DNA of 64,000 bases from Tolumonas osonensis. GTDB taxonomy: Bacteria > Pseudomonadota > Gammaproteobacteria > Enterobacterales > Aeromonadaceae. A program made the position numbers and the translations under genes. Location of the stretch: NCBI RefSeq assembly GCF_014202415.1, contig NZ_JACHGR010000003.1, positions 124,001-188,000 on the forward strand. Reading direction: 5' to 3'. A model generated the notes under the pieces. That model was not told the origin of the DNA. It made no database searches and saw only the letters and a program-made list of their open reading frames with translations. Below, piece after piece: positions 27,022 through 39,796 of this stretch (the first letter of the stretch is position 1; the number at the start of each line of letters is the position of its first letter).

Positions 27022-28449
27022 TTAACGTTTCTTCGCTTTGGCGTTCGGCAGGTCGGTAATCGAACCTTCGTACACTTCCGCAGCCAGACCCACTGACTCG
27101 TGCAGCGTCGGGTGAGCATGGATAGTCAGCGCGATATCTTCGGCATCCGCACCCATTTCGATGGCCAGACCGATTTCACCCAGCAGTTCACCGCCGTTGG
27201 TGCCGACAATCGCACCACCGATCACACGGTGAGTGGCCTTGTCGAAAATCAGTTTGGTCATACCGTCAGCGCAGTCAGAGGCGATCGCACGACCGGAGGC
27301 TGCCCATGGGAACACCGCCGTTTCAAAGTTGATGCCTTTGGCTTTCGCTTCTTTCTCGGTCAGACCCACCCACGCGATTTCCGGTTCGGTATACGCGATA
27401 GAAGGGATCACTTTCGGATCGAAGTAGTGTTTCTTGCCAGCGATAACTTCGGCAGCTACGTGACCTTCATGCACACCTTTGTGCGCCAGCATTGGCTGAC
27501 CCACGATGTCACCGATCGCGAAAATGTGCGGTACGTTAGTACGCAGCTGTTTATCCACTTCGATGAAACCACGTTCGGTCACAGCGATACCGGCTTTCTC
27601 GGCATCCAGCGCTTTACCGTTTGGTACACGGCCTACAGCTACCAGCACGCTGTCATAACGAACCGGTTCTGCCGGTGCCTGTTTGCCTTCGAAAGAGACA
27701 TACAGACCGTCTTTTTTCGCTTCAACCGCAGTCACTTTGGTTTCCAGCATCACGTTGAATTTCTTCTCGACACGTTTTGCGTAAACCTTCACCACGTCTT
27801 TATCGGCAACCGGAACCAGCTGATCCGCGAATTCAACCACGTCGATTTCCGCACCCAGCGCTGAGTACACAGTACCCATTTCCAGACCGATGATACCGCC
27901 ACCCAGCACCAGCAGTTTGCCCGGAACTTCTTTCAATTCCAGCGCATCGGTAGAATCCCACACGCGTGGGTCGTTGTGCGGAATGAACGGCAGTTTTACC
28001 GGACGGGAACCCGCCGCGATAATCGCGTTATCAAACTTAACGGTCGTCACAGCGCCATCAGCCGCAGTCACTTCAATGCTGTTCGGGCCAGTGAACTTGG
28101 CAACACCATTCACCACCGGCACTTTACGCTGCTTGGCCATGCCAGACAGACCGCCGGTCAGCTTGGTTACTACCTTTTCTTTCCACAGACGGATCTTGTT
28201 GATATCAGTCTGCGGTTCGCCGAATACGATACCGTGTTCTGCCAGCGCTTTGGCTTCTTCGATCACTTTCGCTACGTGCAGCAGCGCTTTAGACGGAATA
28301 CAGCCCACGTTCAGACAGACACCACCCAGGGTACCGTAACGCTCGATCAGAACGGTATCCAGTCCCAGATCGGCAGCACGGAAAGCAGCAGAATAACCAG
28401 CAGGACCGGCACCGATTACCACAACCTGAGTTTTAATTTCATTACTCAT
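27022..28449 (-). CDS. lpd: Dihydrolipoamide dehydrogenase (E3)
   Basis: FAD enzyme that reoxidises dihydrolipoamide in the pyruvate dehydrogenase complex and normally also in 2-oxoglutarate dehydrogenase and glycine cleavage. 475 residues: FAD motif VVIGAGPAGYSAA, redox disulfide GGVCLNVGCIPSKA, NAD motif LVLGGGIIGLEMG and active-site base HAHPTLHES, all as in E. coli Lpd. ATG 28449 is chosen over ATG 28452 because it gives the family start MSNEIKTQ and a better distance from GAGG. It is the last gene of pdhR-aceE-aceF-lpd and ends at a shared bidirectional terminator. Confidence 0.98.
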   Translation of the reverse strand: MSNEIKTQVVVIGAGPAGYSAAFRAADLGLDTVLIERYGTLGGVCLNVGCIPSKALLHVAKVIEEAKALAEHGIVFGEPQTDINKIRLWKEKVVTKLTGGLSGMAKQRKVPVVNGVAKFTGPNSIEVTAADGAVTTVKFDNAIIAAGSRPVKLPFIPHNDPRVWDSTDALELKEVPGKLLVLGGGIIGLEMGTVYSALGAEIDVVEFADQLVPVADKDVVKVYAKRVEKKFNVMLETKVTAVEAKKDGLYVSFEGKQAPAEPVRYDSVLVAVGRVPNGKALDAEKAGIAVTERGFIEVDKQLRTNVPHIFAIGDIVGQPMLAHKGVHEGHVAAEVIAGKKHYFDPKVIPSIAYTEPEIAWVGLTEKEAKAKGINFETAVFPWAASGRAIASDCADGMTKLIFDKATHRVIGGAIVGTNGGELLGEIGLAIEMGADAEDIALTIHAHPTLHESVGLAAEVYEGSITDLPNAKAKKR

Positions 28450-28525
28450 CATGACCTCGATTCTTTATCTCAGTTGCTACCGGAAACCGGCTTAAACCAG
28501 CCCGTTTCCGGTAAGGCAGACAAAA

Positions 28526-30421
28526 TTACAGTACCAGACGACGAATGTCGGACAGCACACCAGTCAGCGTCGTAATGAAACGCGCACCATCAGCACCGTC
28601 AATGACGCGGTGGTCATAAGACAGCGCCAGCGGCAACGTCAGTTGTGGTACGAATTCTTTACCGTTCCACTTCGGCTTCATGTCTGATTTAGACACACCC
28701 AGAATCGCCACTTCCGGCGCATTCACGATTGGGGTGAACTGAGTACCACCGATGCCACCCAGGCTGGAAATAGTGAAGCAACCACCCTGCATGTCCGCAC
28801 CAGTCAGTTTACCGGCACGTGCTTTCTTGGAGATCTCAGCCAGATCTTTCGACAGTTCATAGATGCCTTTCTTGTTAACATCACGAACTACCGGTACAAC
28901 CAGACCGTTTGGTGTATCCACCGCCACACCGATATGAATGTATTTTTTCATGATCAGTGTAGAACCATCTTCTGACAGCGAGCTGCAGAAACGCGGATGT
29001 GCTTCCAGCGCTTTCGCGGCCGCTTTCAGGATGAACACCAACGGTGTGATCTTGAAGCCCAGTTGCTGTTTCTCGGCAATCACGTTCTGTTCTTTACGGA
29101 ACGCTTCCAGTTCACCGATATCCGCTTCATCAAACTGCGTTACGTGCGGGATCATCACCCAGTTACGATGCAGGTTTGGACCAGAGATTTTCTGGATACG
29201 GGTCAGCGCAACTTCTTCGATTTCACCGAATTTCGCGAAATCAACTTTCGGCCATGGCAGCACGCCCAGACCTGCGCCCGCGCCGCCAGCGGCCGGTGCA
29301 GAAGCAGCACGTTTCAGTGCTTCTTTCACGTAGTTCTGAACGTCTTCTTTCTGGATACGACCTTTACGACCAGTACCCTTGACGTTTGACAGGTTAACAC
29401 CGAATTCACGCGCCAGACGACGGATGGCCGGCGTGGCGTGAACATAAGCATCACCCGCTACAAATTCACCTTTCTCTTCCGCTTTCGCCGCAGCAACAGG
29501 CGCTGGCGCTGCAGCCGGAACCGCTTTGACCGCTGCAGGCGCAGCAGCTTGTGCAGCAACCGGTGCCGGAGCAGGTGCAGCACCCGCCACTTCGAATTCC
29601 ATGATCAGCGAGCCGGTTTTCACCTTGTCACCCACCGCGATTTTCAGCGCTTTGACCACACCGGCAAACGGTGCAGGCACTTCCATCGAAGCCTTGTCGC
29701 CTTCTACGGTAATCAGCGATTGATCAGCGTCAACCGCATCGCCGACTTTCACCAGAATTTCGGTAACAGCCACTTCGTCACCACCGATATCCGGGACATT
29801 GACTTCTTTCACCGCAGCAACCGCTGGCGCTGCCGCGACAGGAGCCGGAGCCGGAGCAGCAGCAACAGGGGCCGCCGCAGGCGCAGCGCCCGCCACTTCG
29901 AATACCATGATCAGGGAACCGGTAGACACTTTGTCACCCGCAGCCACTTTGATTTCTTTCACCACACCGCCAAACGGCGCAGGCACTTCCATCGAAGCCT
30001 TGTCACCCTCTACGGTGATCAGGGACTGATCCGCTTCAACGGTATCGCCCACTTTCACCATGATTTCGGTGACAGCCACTTCGTCACCACCGATATCCGG
30101 TACGTGAACATCTTTTGCTGCCGCTGCTGCAGCAGGTGCCGCCGCAGGGGCCGCTTCAGCTGCCGGAGCCGGTGCAGTCACTGCCGCATTGGCCGCTTCA
30201 AAGACCATGATCAGAGAACCAGTAGAAACCTTGTCGCCTACTGCAATTTTGATCTCTTTGACGATACCGGCTTCCGGAGCCGGTACTTCCATTGAAGCCT
30301 TGTCGCCTTCGACCGTGATCAGGGACTGATCCGCTTCAACCTTGTCACCTACCTTGACCAGGATTTCGGTAACGGAAACTTCATCACCGCCGATATCCGG
30401 AACAAAAATGTCTTTAGACAT
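28526..30421 (-). CDS. aceF: Pyruvate dehydrogenase E2, dihydrolipoamide acetyltransferase with three lipoyl domains
   Basis: Core of the pyruvate dehydrogenase complex, 631 residues. Three near-identical lipoyl domains start at residues 1, about 102 and about 204, with lipoyl lysines K41, K141 and K243 in the motif [12 protein letters not shown]. They are joined by Ala/Pro linkers. Next come the E1/E3-binding domain ([17 protein letters not shown], about 330-370) and the catalytic acetyltransferase domain ending in [15 protein letters not shown] with the active-site His and Asp. Three lipoyl domains is the E. coli number. AAGGGG 7 nt before the ATG supports the start; aceE ends 11 bp upstream. 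The repeated domains also form long DNA repeats within 29.6-30.4 kb. Confidence 0.98.
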   Translation of the reverse strand: MSKDIFVPDIGGDEVSVTEILVKVGDKVEADQSLITVEGDKASMEVPAPEAGIVKEIKIAVGDKVSTGSLIMVFEAANAAVTAPAPAAEAAPAAAPAAAAAAKDVHVPDIGGDEVAVTEIMVKVGDTVEADQSLITVEGDKASMEVPAPFGGVVKEIKVAAGDKVSTGSLIMVFEVAGAAPAAAPVAAAPAPAPVAAAPAVAAVKEVNVPDIGGDEVAVTEILVKVGDAVDADQSLITVEGDKASMEVPAPFAGVVKALKIAVGDKVKTGSLIMEFEVAGAAPAPAPVAAQAAAPAAVKAVPAAAPAPVAAAKAEEKGEFVAGDAYVHATPAIRRLAREFGVNLSNVKGTGRKGRIQKEDVQNYVKEALKRAASAPAAGGAGAGLGVLPWPKVDFAKFGEIEEVALTRIQKISGPNLHRNWVMIPHVTQFDEADIGELEAFRKEQNVIAEKQQLGFKITPLVFILKAAAKALEAHPRFCSSLSEDGSTLIMKKYIHIGVAVDTPNGLVVPVVRDVNKKGIYELSKDLAEISKKARAGKLTGADMQGGCFTISSLGGIGGTQFTPIVNAPEVAILGVSKSDMKPKWNGKEFVPQLTLPLALSYDHRVIDGADGARFITTLTGVLSDIRRLVL

Positions 30422-30432
30422 GCCATTTCCCC

Positions 30433-33105
<2,673 letters not shown>

Positions 33106-33147
33106 GGCTGTTTCCTGTGTTTGTTGACTGCATGTTGGTTTGTAAGG

Positions 33148-33906
33148 CTAGCCTTGATGGATCTGCCGCGAAGGACGTTGCGCTCGCTCGTCCTCCCGCT
33201 GTATATCCAGCAGGGTATCCTCGATAAAAGCCAGGTGCTCATGGCAAGCATCTCTGGCCTGTTCTGGGTGGCCTGCCAGGATCGCCGCAATCAGGTCTGA
33301 CCTGTGACGACGGATCCGGTTAACCACCCCCGGACGCTGATTCAGTACTTCAAGATTGCCGAGAATGTTACGTTCCAGTAACTCCCGGATGGCCCGCATC
33401 AGGTGTAACAACACCACGTTATGCGAGGCTTCTGTCATGGCGAGATAAAAGGCAGACACAGCCTTGGCTTCGGCGGCGACATTACCGCTGGTCTGTGCTT
33501 GTTCGATATCATTCTGTAGCTCGCGCATGTGAGCAAAGTCGGCTTCATTCCCCCGAAGCGCGGCGTAATAGGCCGCGACGCCTTCGAGAACATGACGGAA
33601 TTCAAGGAGATCGAATTGGGAACCGGGATGATTGGCCAGTAATTCGAAGAAAGGGTCTGACAATCCACGGTTCAGTTCGCTCTTGACGTAGGTACCACCA
33701 CCCTGACGGCGATAGAGCAACCCACGAGCTTCCAGACGCTGGATTGCTTCACGCAGAGAAGGTCGGGAAACCCCGAACTGTACAGCCAGCTCACGCTCTG
33801 GCAACAACTTCTGGCCAGGTTGCAAAGTGCCGTCGACAATCATCTGTTCCAGTTCGGCAACAATGCTGTCAGACAGTTTTGGCTGGGTTGGTTTGTATTC
33901 AGTCAT
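33148..33906 (-). CDS. pdhR: Pyruvate-sensing repressor PdhR (GntR/FadR family)
   Basis: Represses the pyruvate dehydrogenase operon when pyruvate is low. 252 residues: an N-terminal winged helix (LLPERELAVQFGVSRPSLREAIQRLEARGLL, split here as ERELAVQFGV and SRPSLREAIQRLE) and a C-terminal FadR-type all-helical effector domain with the HxxD/H pattern typical of metal or ligand binding. The start at 33906 has almost no Shine-Dalgarno sequence, which would keep repressor levels low. A perfect PdhR box lies 16 bp upstream, indicating autoregulation. Confidence 0.95.
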   Translation of the reverse strand: MTEYKPTQPKLSDSIVAELEQMIVDGTLQPGQKLLPERELAVQFGVSRPSLREAIQRLEARGLLYRRQGGGTYVKSELNRGLSDPFFELLANHPGSQFDLLEFRHVLEGVAAYYAALRGNEADFAHMRELQNDIEQAQTSGNVAAEAKAVSAFYLAMTEASHNVVLLHLMRAIRELLERNILGNLEVLNQRPGVVNRIRRHRSDLIAAILAGHPEQARDACHEHLAFIEDTLLDIQREDERAQRPSRQIHQG

Positions 33907-33921
33907 GTGAAATTTGTTAAC

Positions 33922-33934
33922 TTGGTATTACCAA
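33922..33934. promoter_or_regulatory. PdhR operator
   Basis: TTGGT-ATT-ACCAA is a perfect inverted repeat matching the PdhR consensus TTGGTNNNACCAA. It lies 16 bp before the pdhR start, in position to block transcription of pdhR-aceE-aceF-lpd. Confidence 0.88.
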
Positions 33935-34067
33935 TAAACGAATTGTTAAACAAATTAGCAAAATCATTAACAACTGTCCACGAATTATCTGACTAAAATC
34001 AAAAAACAGCGGAATATTTTCTCTAAGGTATGACCAAACGATAACAGGCCATTAACAAATGGTTAAA

Positions 34068-35228
34068 TCAGGTCGTTTCATCCAGTTGCAGCGCGATATA
34101 CAGCAGCAAGCGATCGTCAAAATTTTCCTTTAGATCCAGCCCGGTCAGCTCCGCAATGCGATTCAGACGGTACTCAAGGGTATTCCTATGAATATAAAGC
34201 GCTTTTGCGGTCGCGATAGGCTGTACATTGTGCTTGAACCAGGCCATTAAGGTGCGTCGCAACAGGCCATTGGTGTCCATCACCTTCAGTTTTTGCATAG
34301 GTCTGACCAACTCACTGGTTTGCCAGCTACCACGCAGGCTGTCCAGCAGCACTGGTAACATCAGATCCTGATAGTTGTAACTGCGTTGTTCCGGGTAATA
34401 GAGCTTGCCAATCTGTAAGGTGGTGCAGGCTGTACGGTACGAACGGGCGATGCTGCCATCGCCGCTGAAGTAGTTACCCAGTGCGATACGTAATTTAAGT
34501 CCGCCGGACATGCTCATGTTAGCCAGCAGCGTATCGATCTGTTTTTTCAGCCGGGCCGAATCCCAGCGGCCGGCATTGCCCAGTGCCGGTTTCAGTACCA
34601 CGATTTCCGTCAGCGATACGGTTGCCACCAGATTCTGCTTTTCCGGCGTATTCAGCAGGTTCTGCAGTTGCTGCAATTCCGAGATGGCGGTATCGACCCC
34701 GAGCTGTCCACTGTCGATTTCAATCACGGCCGCTACGCGCGGCAAATTCAGATCGATCCCCAGGCGCTGCGCCCATTCAATCTGATCCGACGAGAGCGAT
34801 TCAGAGCGGATCAGATTCAGCACCAGCTCTTCACGCAGACGGCTGTCCTGTGCCAGCATGGACAACAACCGGGCCTGTTCCAGCATCATTTCCGCGGTCA
34901 TGCAGACCAGCTTACCGAATTGCTGCAATTGGGAGGGCTCGCCGGTCAGACCGATGATCCCGACAATCTGGCCATCAATGCGCATTGGCAGGTTGATACC
35001 GGGTTTAACCCCCTGCAGATGTTTCACCAGGTTGGAATCAATCTCCACCATACGGCCATGCGACAGGGCCAGCAGTGCACCTTCGTGCAATTCACCAATA
35101 CGCTCCGGATCGCCACTACCGATGATGTAACCTTTGGAATCCATGATATTGACGTTGCAGTCAATAATACGCATGGTACGGGCAACGATTTCCTGTGCCA
35201 GACGGGAGTCGAGAAATTTATTAAACAT
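34068..35228 (-). CDS. cdaR: Carbohydrate diacid regulator CdaR
   Basis: Activator of glucarate, galactarate and glycerate use. 386 residues: N-terminal sugar-diacid recognition domain (about 1-135, with NIMDSKGYIIGSGDPERIG and GQIVGIIGLTGEP), a middle GGDEF-like region, and a C-terminal PucR-type helix-turn-helix (LYIHRNTLEYRLNRIAELT). AAGG 7 nt before the ATG supports the start. It is the last gene of the minus-strand gud/gar cluster. Its own promoter region shares two motifs with the gudP-garD spacer, consistent with autoregulation. Confidence 0.95.
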   Translation of the reverse strand: MFNKFLDSRLAQEIVARTMRIIDCNVNIMDSKGYIIGSGDPERIGELHEGALLALSHGRMVEIDSNLVKHLQGVKPGINLPMRIDGQIVGIIGLTGEPSQLQQFGKLVCMTAEMMLEQARLLSMLAQDSRLREELVLNLIRSESLSSDQIEWAQRLGIDLNLPRVAAVIEIDSGQLGVDTAISELQQLQNLLNTPEKQNLVATVSLTEIVVLKPALGNAGRWDSARLKKQIDTLLANMSMSGGLKLRIALGNYFSGDGSIARSYRTACTTLQIGKLYYPEQRSYNYQDLMLPVLLDSLRGSWQTSELVRPMQKLKVMDTNGLLRRTLMAWFKHNVQPIATAKALYIHRNTLEYRLNRIAELTGLDLKENFDDRLLLYIALQLDETT

Positions 35229-35279
35229 GGATAAGCCTTCGCAAGCAGAACAGCCATAACAGGCGCTTACGATAGTAGA

Positions 35280-35318
35280 TTGGTCAAATGCACAAAATCG
35301 AATGGATCACAATTGTGA
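35280..35318. promoter_or_regulatory. Candidate CdaR-regulon motifs upstream of cdaR
   Basis: TTGGTCAAAT (35280-35289) recurs inverted at 42921-42930. CGAATGGATCACAA (35299-35312) recurs exactly at 42746-42759. The latter overlaps the perfect palindrome TCACAATTGTGA (35307-35318). Being shared by the regulator gene and its presumed targets makes them operator candidates. Confidence 0.5.
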
Positions 35319-35362
35319 CAGCTTGTTGCAATGCACTGTCACAATTATGAGCACCGGCTAGA

Positions 35363-36499
35363 TCAGCACGGTAACAACTTTAAAGTAGCGGCAATATTGC
35401 GGGCGGTGAGACGCACATTTTCAGCGGCATTGCTCAGCGCATCTTCCAGTGTGCAGACTTTATTCAGCACGCTGAACACACAGTCCAGACCGTGTTCATA
35501 CACGACAGCGACATCGCTGCTCAAACTGCCGGCAATACCGATGACAGGTTTGTTATACCGTTTGGCCAGTTTAGCCACGCCGACCGGCACCTTGCCTTTA
35601 ATACTCTGGCTATCAATACGCCCTTCTCCGGTGATCACCAGATCAGCATCAATGATGGCTTTTTCCAGTCCCACGGCTTCGGTGACGATATCAATACCGG
35701 AACGCAGTTCGGCATTCAGGAAAGCCAGCAGTGCGGCACCCAGGCCACCCGCAGCCCCGGCACCCGGCGCAAATTCCACATCCTTGCCGGTCTGACGGGC
35801 GATCACCTCGGCATAGTGCTTCAGATTTTCATCCAGAAAACGCACCATGGCGGGATTGGCCCCTTTTTGCGGCCCGAAAATGGCGGAAGCGCCCTGCGGA
35901 CCGGTCAGCGGGTTGGTCACATCACAGGCCACCGTGATGCGGCAATCTTTCAGACGCGGATCCATGCCGGACACATCGACATATTCCAGCTCAGACAGGC
36001 ATTGTCCGCCTTTTCCGATATTATGGCCGGATTTATCCAGCAGGTGAATTCCCAGCGCCTGCAGCATGCCGGCACCACCATCGTTGGTGGCACTGCCACC
36101 CAGACCGATGATGAATTCGGTTACCCCGAGATCCAAGGCCGCCCGGATCAGCTCACCGGTACCATAACTGGTGGTAATCAGCGGATTACGTTCTTCCGGC
36201 GGAATACACTCCAGACCACTGGCGGAAGCCATCTCGATCACAGCACATTGCTGATTGCCGGTAAGACCAAAATGGGCCATCACGGGTTTACCGGTCGGAC
36301 CAGTCACACTGACATTGATCTTACGACCACCGGTTGCTGCGACCATGGCTTCAACGGTGCCTTCGCCACCATCGGCAACCGGCAGTTTGACATATTCCGC
36401 ATCCGGATAGATTTCGCGAAATCCAGCCTCAATCTGAGTGGCCACATCCATAGCGCTCAGACTTTCCTTGTACGAATCGGGGGCAATGACTATCTTCAT
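35363..36499 (-). CDS. garK: Glycerate 2-kinase GarK
   Basis: Phosphorylates D-glycerate, giving 2-phosphoglycerate for glycolysis; the last step of glucarate/galactarate breakdown. 378 residues of the GlxK/GarK family: N-terminal KIVIAPDSYKESLSA, KLPVADGGEGTVEAM, and GLGGSATNDGGAGMLQALG in the centre, all family signatures. It lies between garR and cdaR on the same strand. A 101-bp gap with an odd hairpin separates it from garR. The Shine-Dalgarno sequence is poor. Confidence 0.95.
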   Translation of the reverse strand: MKIVIAPDSYKESLSAMDVATQIEAGFREIYPDAEYVKLPVADGGEGTVEAMVAATGGRKINVSVTGPTGKPVMAHFGLTGNQQCAVIEMASASGLECIPPEERNPLITTSYGTGELIRAALDLGVTEFIIGLGGSATNDGGAGMLQALGIHLLDKSGHNIGKGGQCLSELEYVDVSGMDPRLKDCRITVACDVTNPLTGPQGASAIFGPQKGANPAMVRFLDENLKHYAEVIARQTGKDVEFAPGAGAAGGLGAALLAFLNAELRSGIDIVTEAVGLEKAIIDADLVITGEGRIDSQSIKGKVPVGVAKLAKRYNKPVIGIAGSLSSDVAVVYEHGLDCVFSVLNKVCTLEDALSNAAENVRLTARNIAATLKLLPC

Positions 36500-36556
36500 A
36501 ATTCACTACTTCGCGAAATAATCGCGTCCTCGGTCATTCATCTACGGCATCAGAGT

Positions 36557-36597
36557 CAGCCCGGTGCTGGGGTACGGTCGCACCGGGCTGTTTTTTT
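36557..36597 (+). terminator. Terminator-like hairpin oriented to the plus strand, between garR and garK
   Basis: An 11-bp perfect stem CAGCCCGGTGC/GCACCGGGCTG (36557-36567 with 36580-36590) followed by T7 (36591-36597) on the plus strand. Both flanking genes are on the minus strand, where the hairpin has no U-tract after it. No plus-strand gene ends here. Confidence 0.7.
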
Positions 36598-36600
36598 CCC

Positions 36601-37491
36601 TTAACGAGAAATCTCTACTTTTGCCAGTTTTTCGTAGTAGCGGGCCAGTGCACTGTGGTCACATTCGCCCATGCCATCGGTTTTCAATGCCTGCATCATT
36701 TCCATGACAGCGGCAGTCAGTGGCAGTGATGCGCCAACGCCGTGTGAGGTATCCAGCGCGTTCGCCAGATCTTTGATGTGCAGATCGATACGGAAACCCG
36801 GTTTGAAATTACGATCCATGATCATTGGCGCTTTCGCTTCCATCACGGTGCTGCCAGCCAGACCACCACGGATCGCCTGGAACACCAGATCCGGGCTCAC
36901 ACCCGCTTTGGTGGCCAGTGACATAGCTTCAGACAGTGCGGCGATGTTCAGCGCTACGACTACCTGGTTTGCCAGTTTGGTCACGTTGCCCGCACCGATA
37001 TCACCGGTGTGAACCACAGAGCCTGCCATCGCTTTCAGCACGTCATAGCATTTATCGAAGACTGCCTTGTCACCACCGACCATCACAGACAGGGTGCCGT
37101 CAATGGCTTTTGGCTCACCGCCGGATACCGGCGCATCCAGCATGACAACGCCTTTTTTCGCCAGTTCAGCAGCGATTTCACGGCTCGCCAGTGGCGCAAT
37201 CGAACTCATATCCACCACGATGGTGTTTTTGTTCGCACCTTCGATCACGCCGTTTTGACCCAGCACTACGGTTTTCACGTGTGGGGAGTTCGGCAGCATG
37301 GTGATCACGATATCAACCTGTTCCGCTACTTCTTTCGGGCTTTTTGCCGCTTTGGCGCCCGCTTCAATCAGCTCGCCAACTGCAACCTGATTCAGATCAG
37401 AAACTACCAATGAATAACCGGCTTTCAGCAGGTTTTTGCTCATTGGTTTGCCCATAATCCCCAGACCAATAAAACCGATTTTCAGACTCAT
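36601..37491 (-). CDS. garR: Tartronate semialdehyde reductase (2-hydroxy-3-oxopropionate reductase)
   Basis: Reduces tartronate semialdehyde to D-glycerate with NADH/NADPH. 296 residues: KIGFIGLGIMGKPMSKNL Rossmann start, substrate motif DAPVSGGEPKAIDGTL, catalytic lysine in GAGNVTKLANQVVVAL. The start at ATG 37491 is set by AAGGA 7 nt upstream; codons further upstream are not conserved. It sits after garL, as expected for the pathway order aldolase, reductase, kinase. Confidence 0.95.
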   Translation of the reverse strand: MSLKIGFIGLGIMGKPMSKNLLKAGYSLVVSDLNQVAVGELIEAGAKAAKSPKEVAEQVDIVITMLPNSPHVKTVVLGQNGVIEGANKNTIVVDMSSIAPLASREIAAELAKKGVVMLDAPVSGGEPKAIDGTLSVMVGGDKAVFDKCYDVLKAMAGSVVHTGDIGAGNVTKLANQVVVALNIAALSEAMSLATKAGVSPDLVFQAIRGGLAGSTVMEAKAPMIMDRNFKPGFRIDLHIKDLANALDTSHGVGASLPLTAAVMEMMQALKTDGMGECDHSALARYYEKLAKVEISR

Positions 37492-37578
37492 TTTCTTTTC
37501 CTTCTTGATACTGTTGCAGCTCATTCAACCGTTCACTCAGACGGGGCATATTCCCCAGTCTGGGTAAACGTCGAATAG

Positions 37579-38349
37579 TTACTTCTTGAATTTGTCGCAT
37601 AATGCTTGTGTTGCGCTACGGAACACACCGAGATCACTGCCAACCGCAACGAAAGTGGCGCCCCACTCCATGTAACGGCGGGCATCATTTTCGTTCGGTG
37701 CCAGAATACCGCTGGCTTTGCCATGGGCTTTCGCACGGTCAAACACATACTTGATGGCTTTCTGCACTTCAGGATGACCCGGCTGACCGATATAGCCCAT
37801 GCCGGCAGAGAGATCGCCAGGGCCGATAAACAGGCAATCCACACCGTCCACCGCCGCGATTTCGTCGATGTTATCGACTGATTTCTGCGTTTCGATCTGC
37901 GCGATCACGCTGATGTTGTCATTGATGGTGGCGAAGTAGTCCGGCATGGTGCCGTAAGCGTTGTTACGGTGCGCAACGGAAACACCACGGATACCGGCAG
38001 GTGGATAGCGGGTAGACGCTACGGCCTGTTTGGCATCTTCTGCTGATTCAATGAATGGGATCAGCAGATTGTAGAAACCGATATCCAGCAGACGTTTGAT
38101 GGTCACTGGCTCATTCACTGGTGGACGCACCACCGGCTGGCTGCTGCTGTCTTTCAGCGCCATCAGCTGCGGGATGAAGGTGGAAATGTCGTTCGGGGCA
38201 TGTTCACCGTCCAGCAGAATCCAGTCAAAACCGGCCAGACCTAATACTTCGGTAGAAATCGGATTCGCTAATGCGGACCAGCACCCAATCTGTACGGTCT
38301 GATTCTGAAGGCTTTTACGAAGCTGATTGGGTATGTACTGCTTGTTCAT
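37579..38349 (-). CDS. garL: 5-keto-4-deoxy-D-glucarate aldolase
   Basis: Splits 5-keto-4-deoxyglucarate to pyruvate and tartronate semialdehyde; a class II, Mg-dependent aldolase. 256 residues, the same as E. coli GarL. Motifs are [45 protein letters not shown] (ligand Arg) and [14 protein letters not shown] 38349 is preferred to ATG 38355 because AAGGA is then 8 nt away. It is between gudD and garR on the same strand. Confidence 0.95.
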   Translation of the reverse strand: MNKQYIPNQLRKSLQNQTVQIGCWSALANPISTEVLGLAGFDWILLDGEHAPNDISTFIPQLMALKDSSSQPVVRPPVNEPVTIKRLLDIGFYNLLIPFIESAEDAKQAVASTRYPPAGIRGVSVAHRNNAYGTMPDYFATINDNISVIAQIETQKSVDNIDEIAAVDGVDCLFIGPGDLSAGMGYIGQPGHPEVQKAIKYVFDRAKAHGKASGILAPNENDARRYMEWGATFVAVGSDLGVFRSATQALCDKFKK

Positions 38350-38403
38350 GTTCATTTCCTTGAGTTGTTCGGAGCAGGCAACTCGCCTGCTCCTGACGAC
38401 AAA

Positions 38404-39741
38404 TTAACGCACCATGCAAGGACGTTTGTTATCAAACTTCCAGCCAGGGATCAGATACTGCATACCGATAGAGTCATCACGCGCATTCAGGGCTTGTGAC
38501 TTGTACAGCTCATGCGCTTTCAGCACCTGTTCCATGTCCACATCCACACCCAGACCTGGTTTTTCCGGCACTTTCACCAGGCCGCCTTTAATTTCCGGCG
38601 CTTCTTTGGTCAGGCGGTCAATGCCTTCCTGCCAGATCCAGTGGGTGTCAATCGCGGTGATGTTGCCAGGCGCAGCCGCAGCCACCTGAGTGAACATCGC
38701 CAGAGATATATCGAAGTGGTTGTTAGAGTGTGAACCCCAGGTCAGACCCCATTCGTGACACATCTGCGCCACACGGACAGAACCCTGCATGGTCCAGAAA
38801 TGTGGATCCGCCAGCGGAATGTCCACAGAATTCAGTTGTACAGAATGGCCCATCTGACGCCAGTCGGTAGCGATCATGTTGGTCGCTGTTGGCAGACCGG
38901 TCGCACGACGGAATTCCGCCATTACTTCACGACCAGAGAAGCCCTGCTCTGCGCCACATGGATCTTCTGCGTAAGCCAGCACACCTTTCAGGCGTTTACC
39001 AACACGGATCGCCTCCTCCAGTGACCATGCACCGTTCGGGTCAAGTGTCACACGAGCTTCCGGGAAACGTTTTGCCAGTGCAGTCACCGCATCCGCTTCA
39101 GCATCCGCGCTCAGTACGCCACCTTTCAGTTTGAAATCGTTGAAGCCGTATTTTTCGTACGCGGCTTCTGCCAGACGCACCACACCTTCCGGATCCATCG
39201 CTTCTTCGTGACGTACGCGATACCAGTTGCAGCTTGCGTTTTCGTTGCTCAGGTATGGCAGATCGGTTTTCTTGCGATCACCCACGAAGAACAGGTAACC
39301 CAGCATTTCCACCGCATCACGTTGCTGACCATCGCCCAGCAGCGCACAGATTGGCACATTCAGGAACTGACCCAGCAGGTCCAGCATCGCTGATTCCACC
39401 GCAGTCACCGCATGGATCGCGGTACGCAGATCGAATGTCTGTAAACCACGGCCACCAGAGTCACGATCCGCAAACTCTTTGTGCATGCGGGTCATGATGT
39501 TTTTGTATTCACCCAGTGATTTACCGATGATCAGCGCTTTGGAATCTTCCAGTGTCTGACGGATTTTTTCGCCGCCCGGCACTTCACCCAGACCGGTGTG
39601 GCCCGCGCTGTCTTTCATGACAACGATGTTACGGGTGAAGAATGGGCCGTGCGCACCACTCAGGTTCATCAGCATACAATCGTGGCCCGCAACCGGGATA
39701 ACCTGCATTTCAGTGACTACAGGGGCTGTAGAAAAACTCAT
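38404..39741 (-). CDS. gudD: D-glucarate dehydratase GudD
   Basis: Enolase-superfamily enzyme that dehydrates D-glucarate (and L-idarate) to 5-keto-4-deoxyglucarate. 445 residues, collinear with E. coli GudD. The catalytic pieces are visible: the KxK motif in DFKLKGGVL, metal ligands in [23 protein letters not shown] and the base His in [19 protein letters not shown] 8 nt before ATG 39741 sets the start. It is one of two paralogues here; this copy is the closer to GudD ([19 protein letters not shown]), while the next gene matches GudX. Confidence 0.95.
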   Translation of the reverse strand: MSFSTAPVVTEMQVIPVAGHDCMLMNLSGAHGPFFTRNIVVMKDSAGHTGLGEVPGGEKIRQTLEDSKALIIGKSLGEYKNIMTRMHKEFADRDSGGRGLQTFDLRTAIHAVTAVESAMLDLLGQFLNVPICALLGDGQQRDAVEMLGYLFFVGDRKKTDLPYLSNENASCNWYRVRHEEAMDPEGVVRLAEAAYEKYGFNDFKLKGGVLSADAEADAVTALAKRFPEARVTLDPNGAWSLEEAIRVGKRLKGVLAYAEDPCGAEQGFSGREVMAEFRRATGLPTATNMIATDWRQMGHSVQLNSVDIPLADPHFWTMQGSVRVAQMCHEWGLTWGSHSNNHFDISLAMFTQVAAAAPGNITAIDTHWIWQEGIDRLTKEAPEIKGGLVKVPEKPGLGVDVDMEQVLKAHELYKSQALNARDDSIGMQYLIPGWKFDNKRPCMVR

Positions 39742-39796
39742 CTTTAAATCTCCATCCAAGAACAGACTCCCGTTTGAGAGTCCGGTATTAAATTGA

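Noticed and set aside
29590-30400. Long direct repeats, possibly a mobile or satellite repeat
   Set aside because: They are the three lipoyl-domain coding segments of aceF, in frame and expected for a three-lipoyl E2.
35492-36604. Plus-strand open frame of 370 codons opposite garK
   Set aside because: It overlaps a conserved kinase gene completely. It could include the odd terminator at 36557-36597, but the encoded sequence has no protein-like features.
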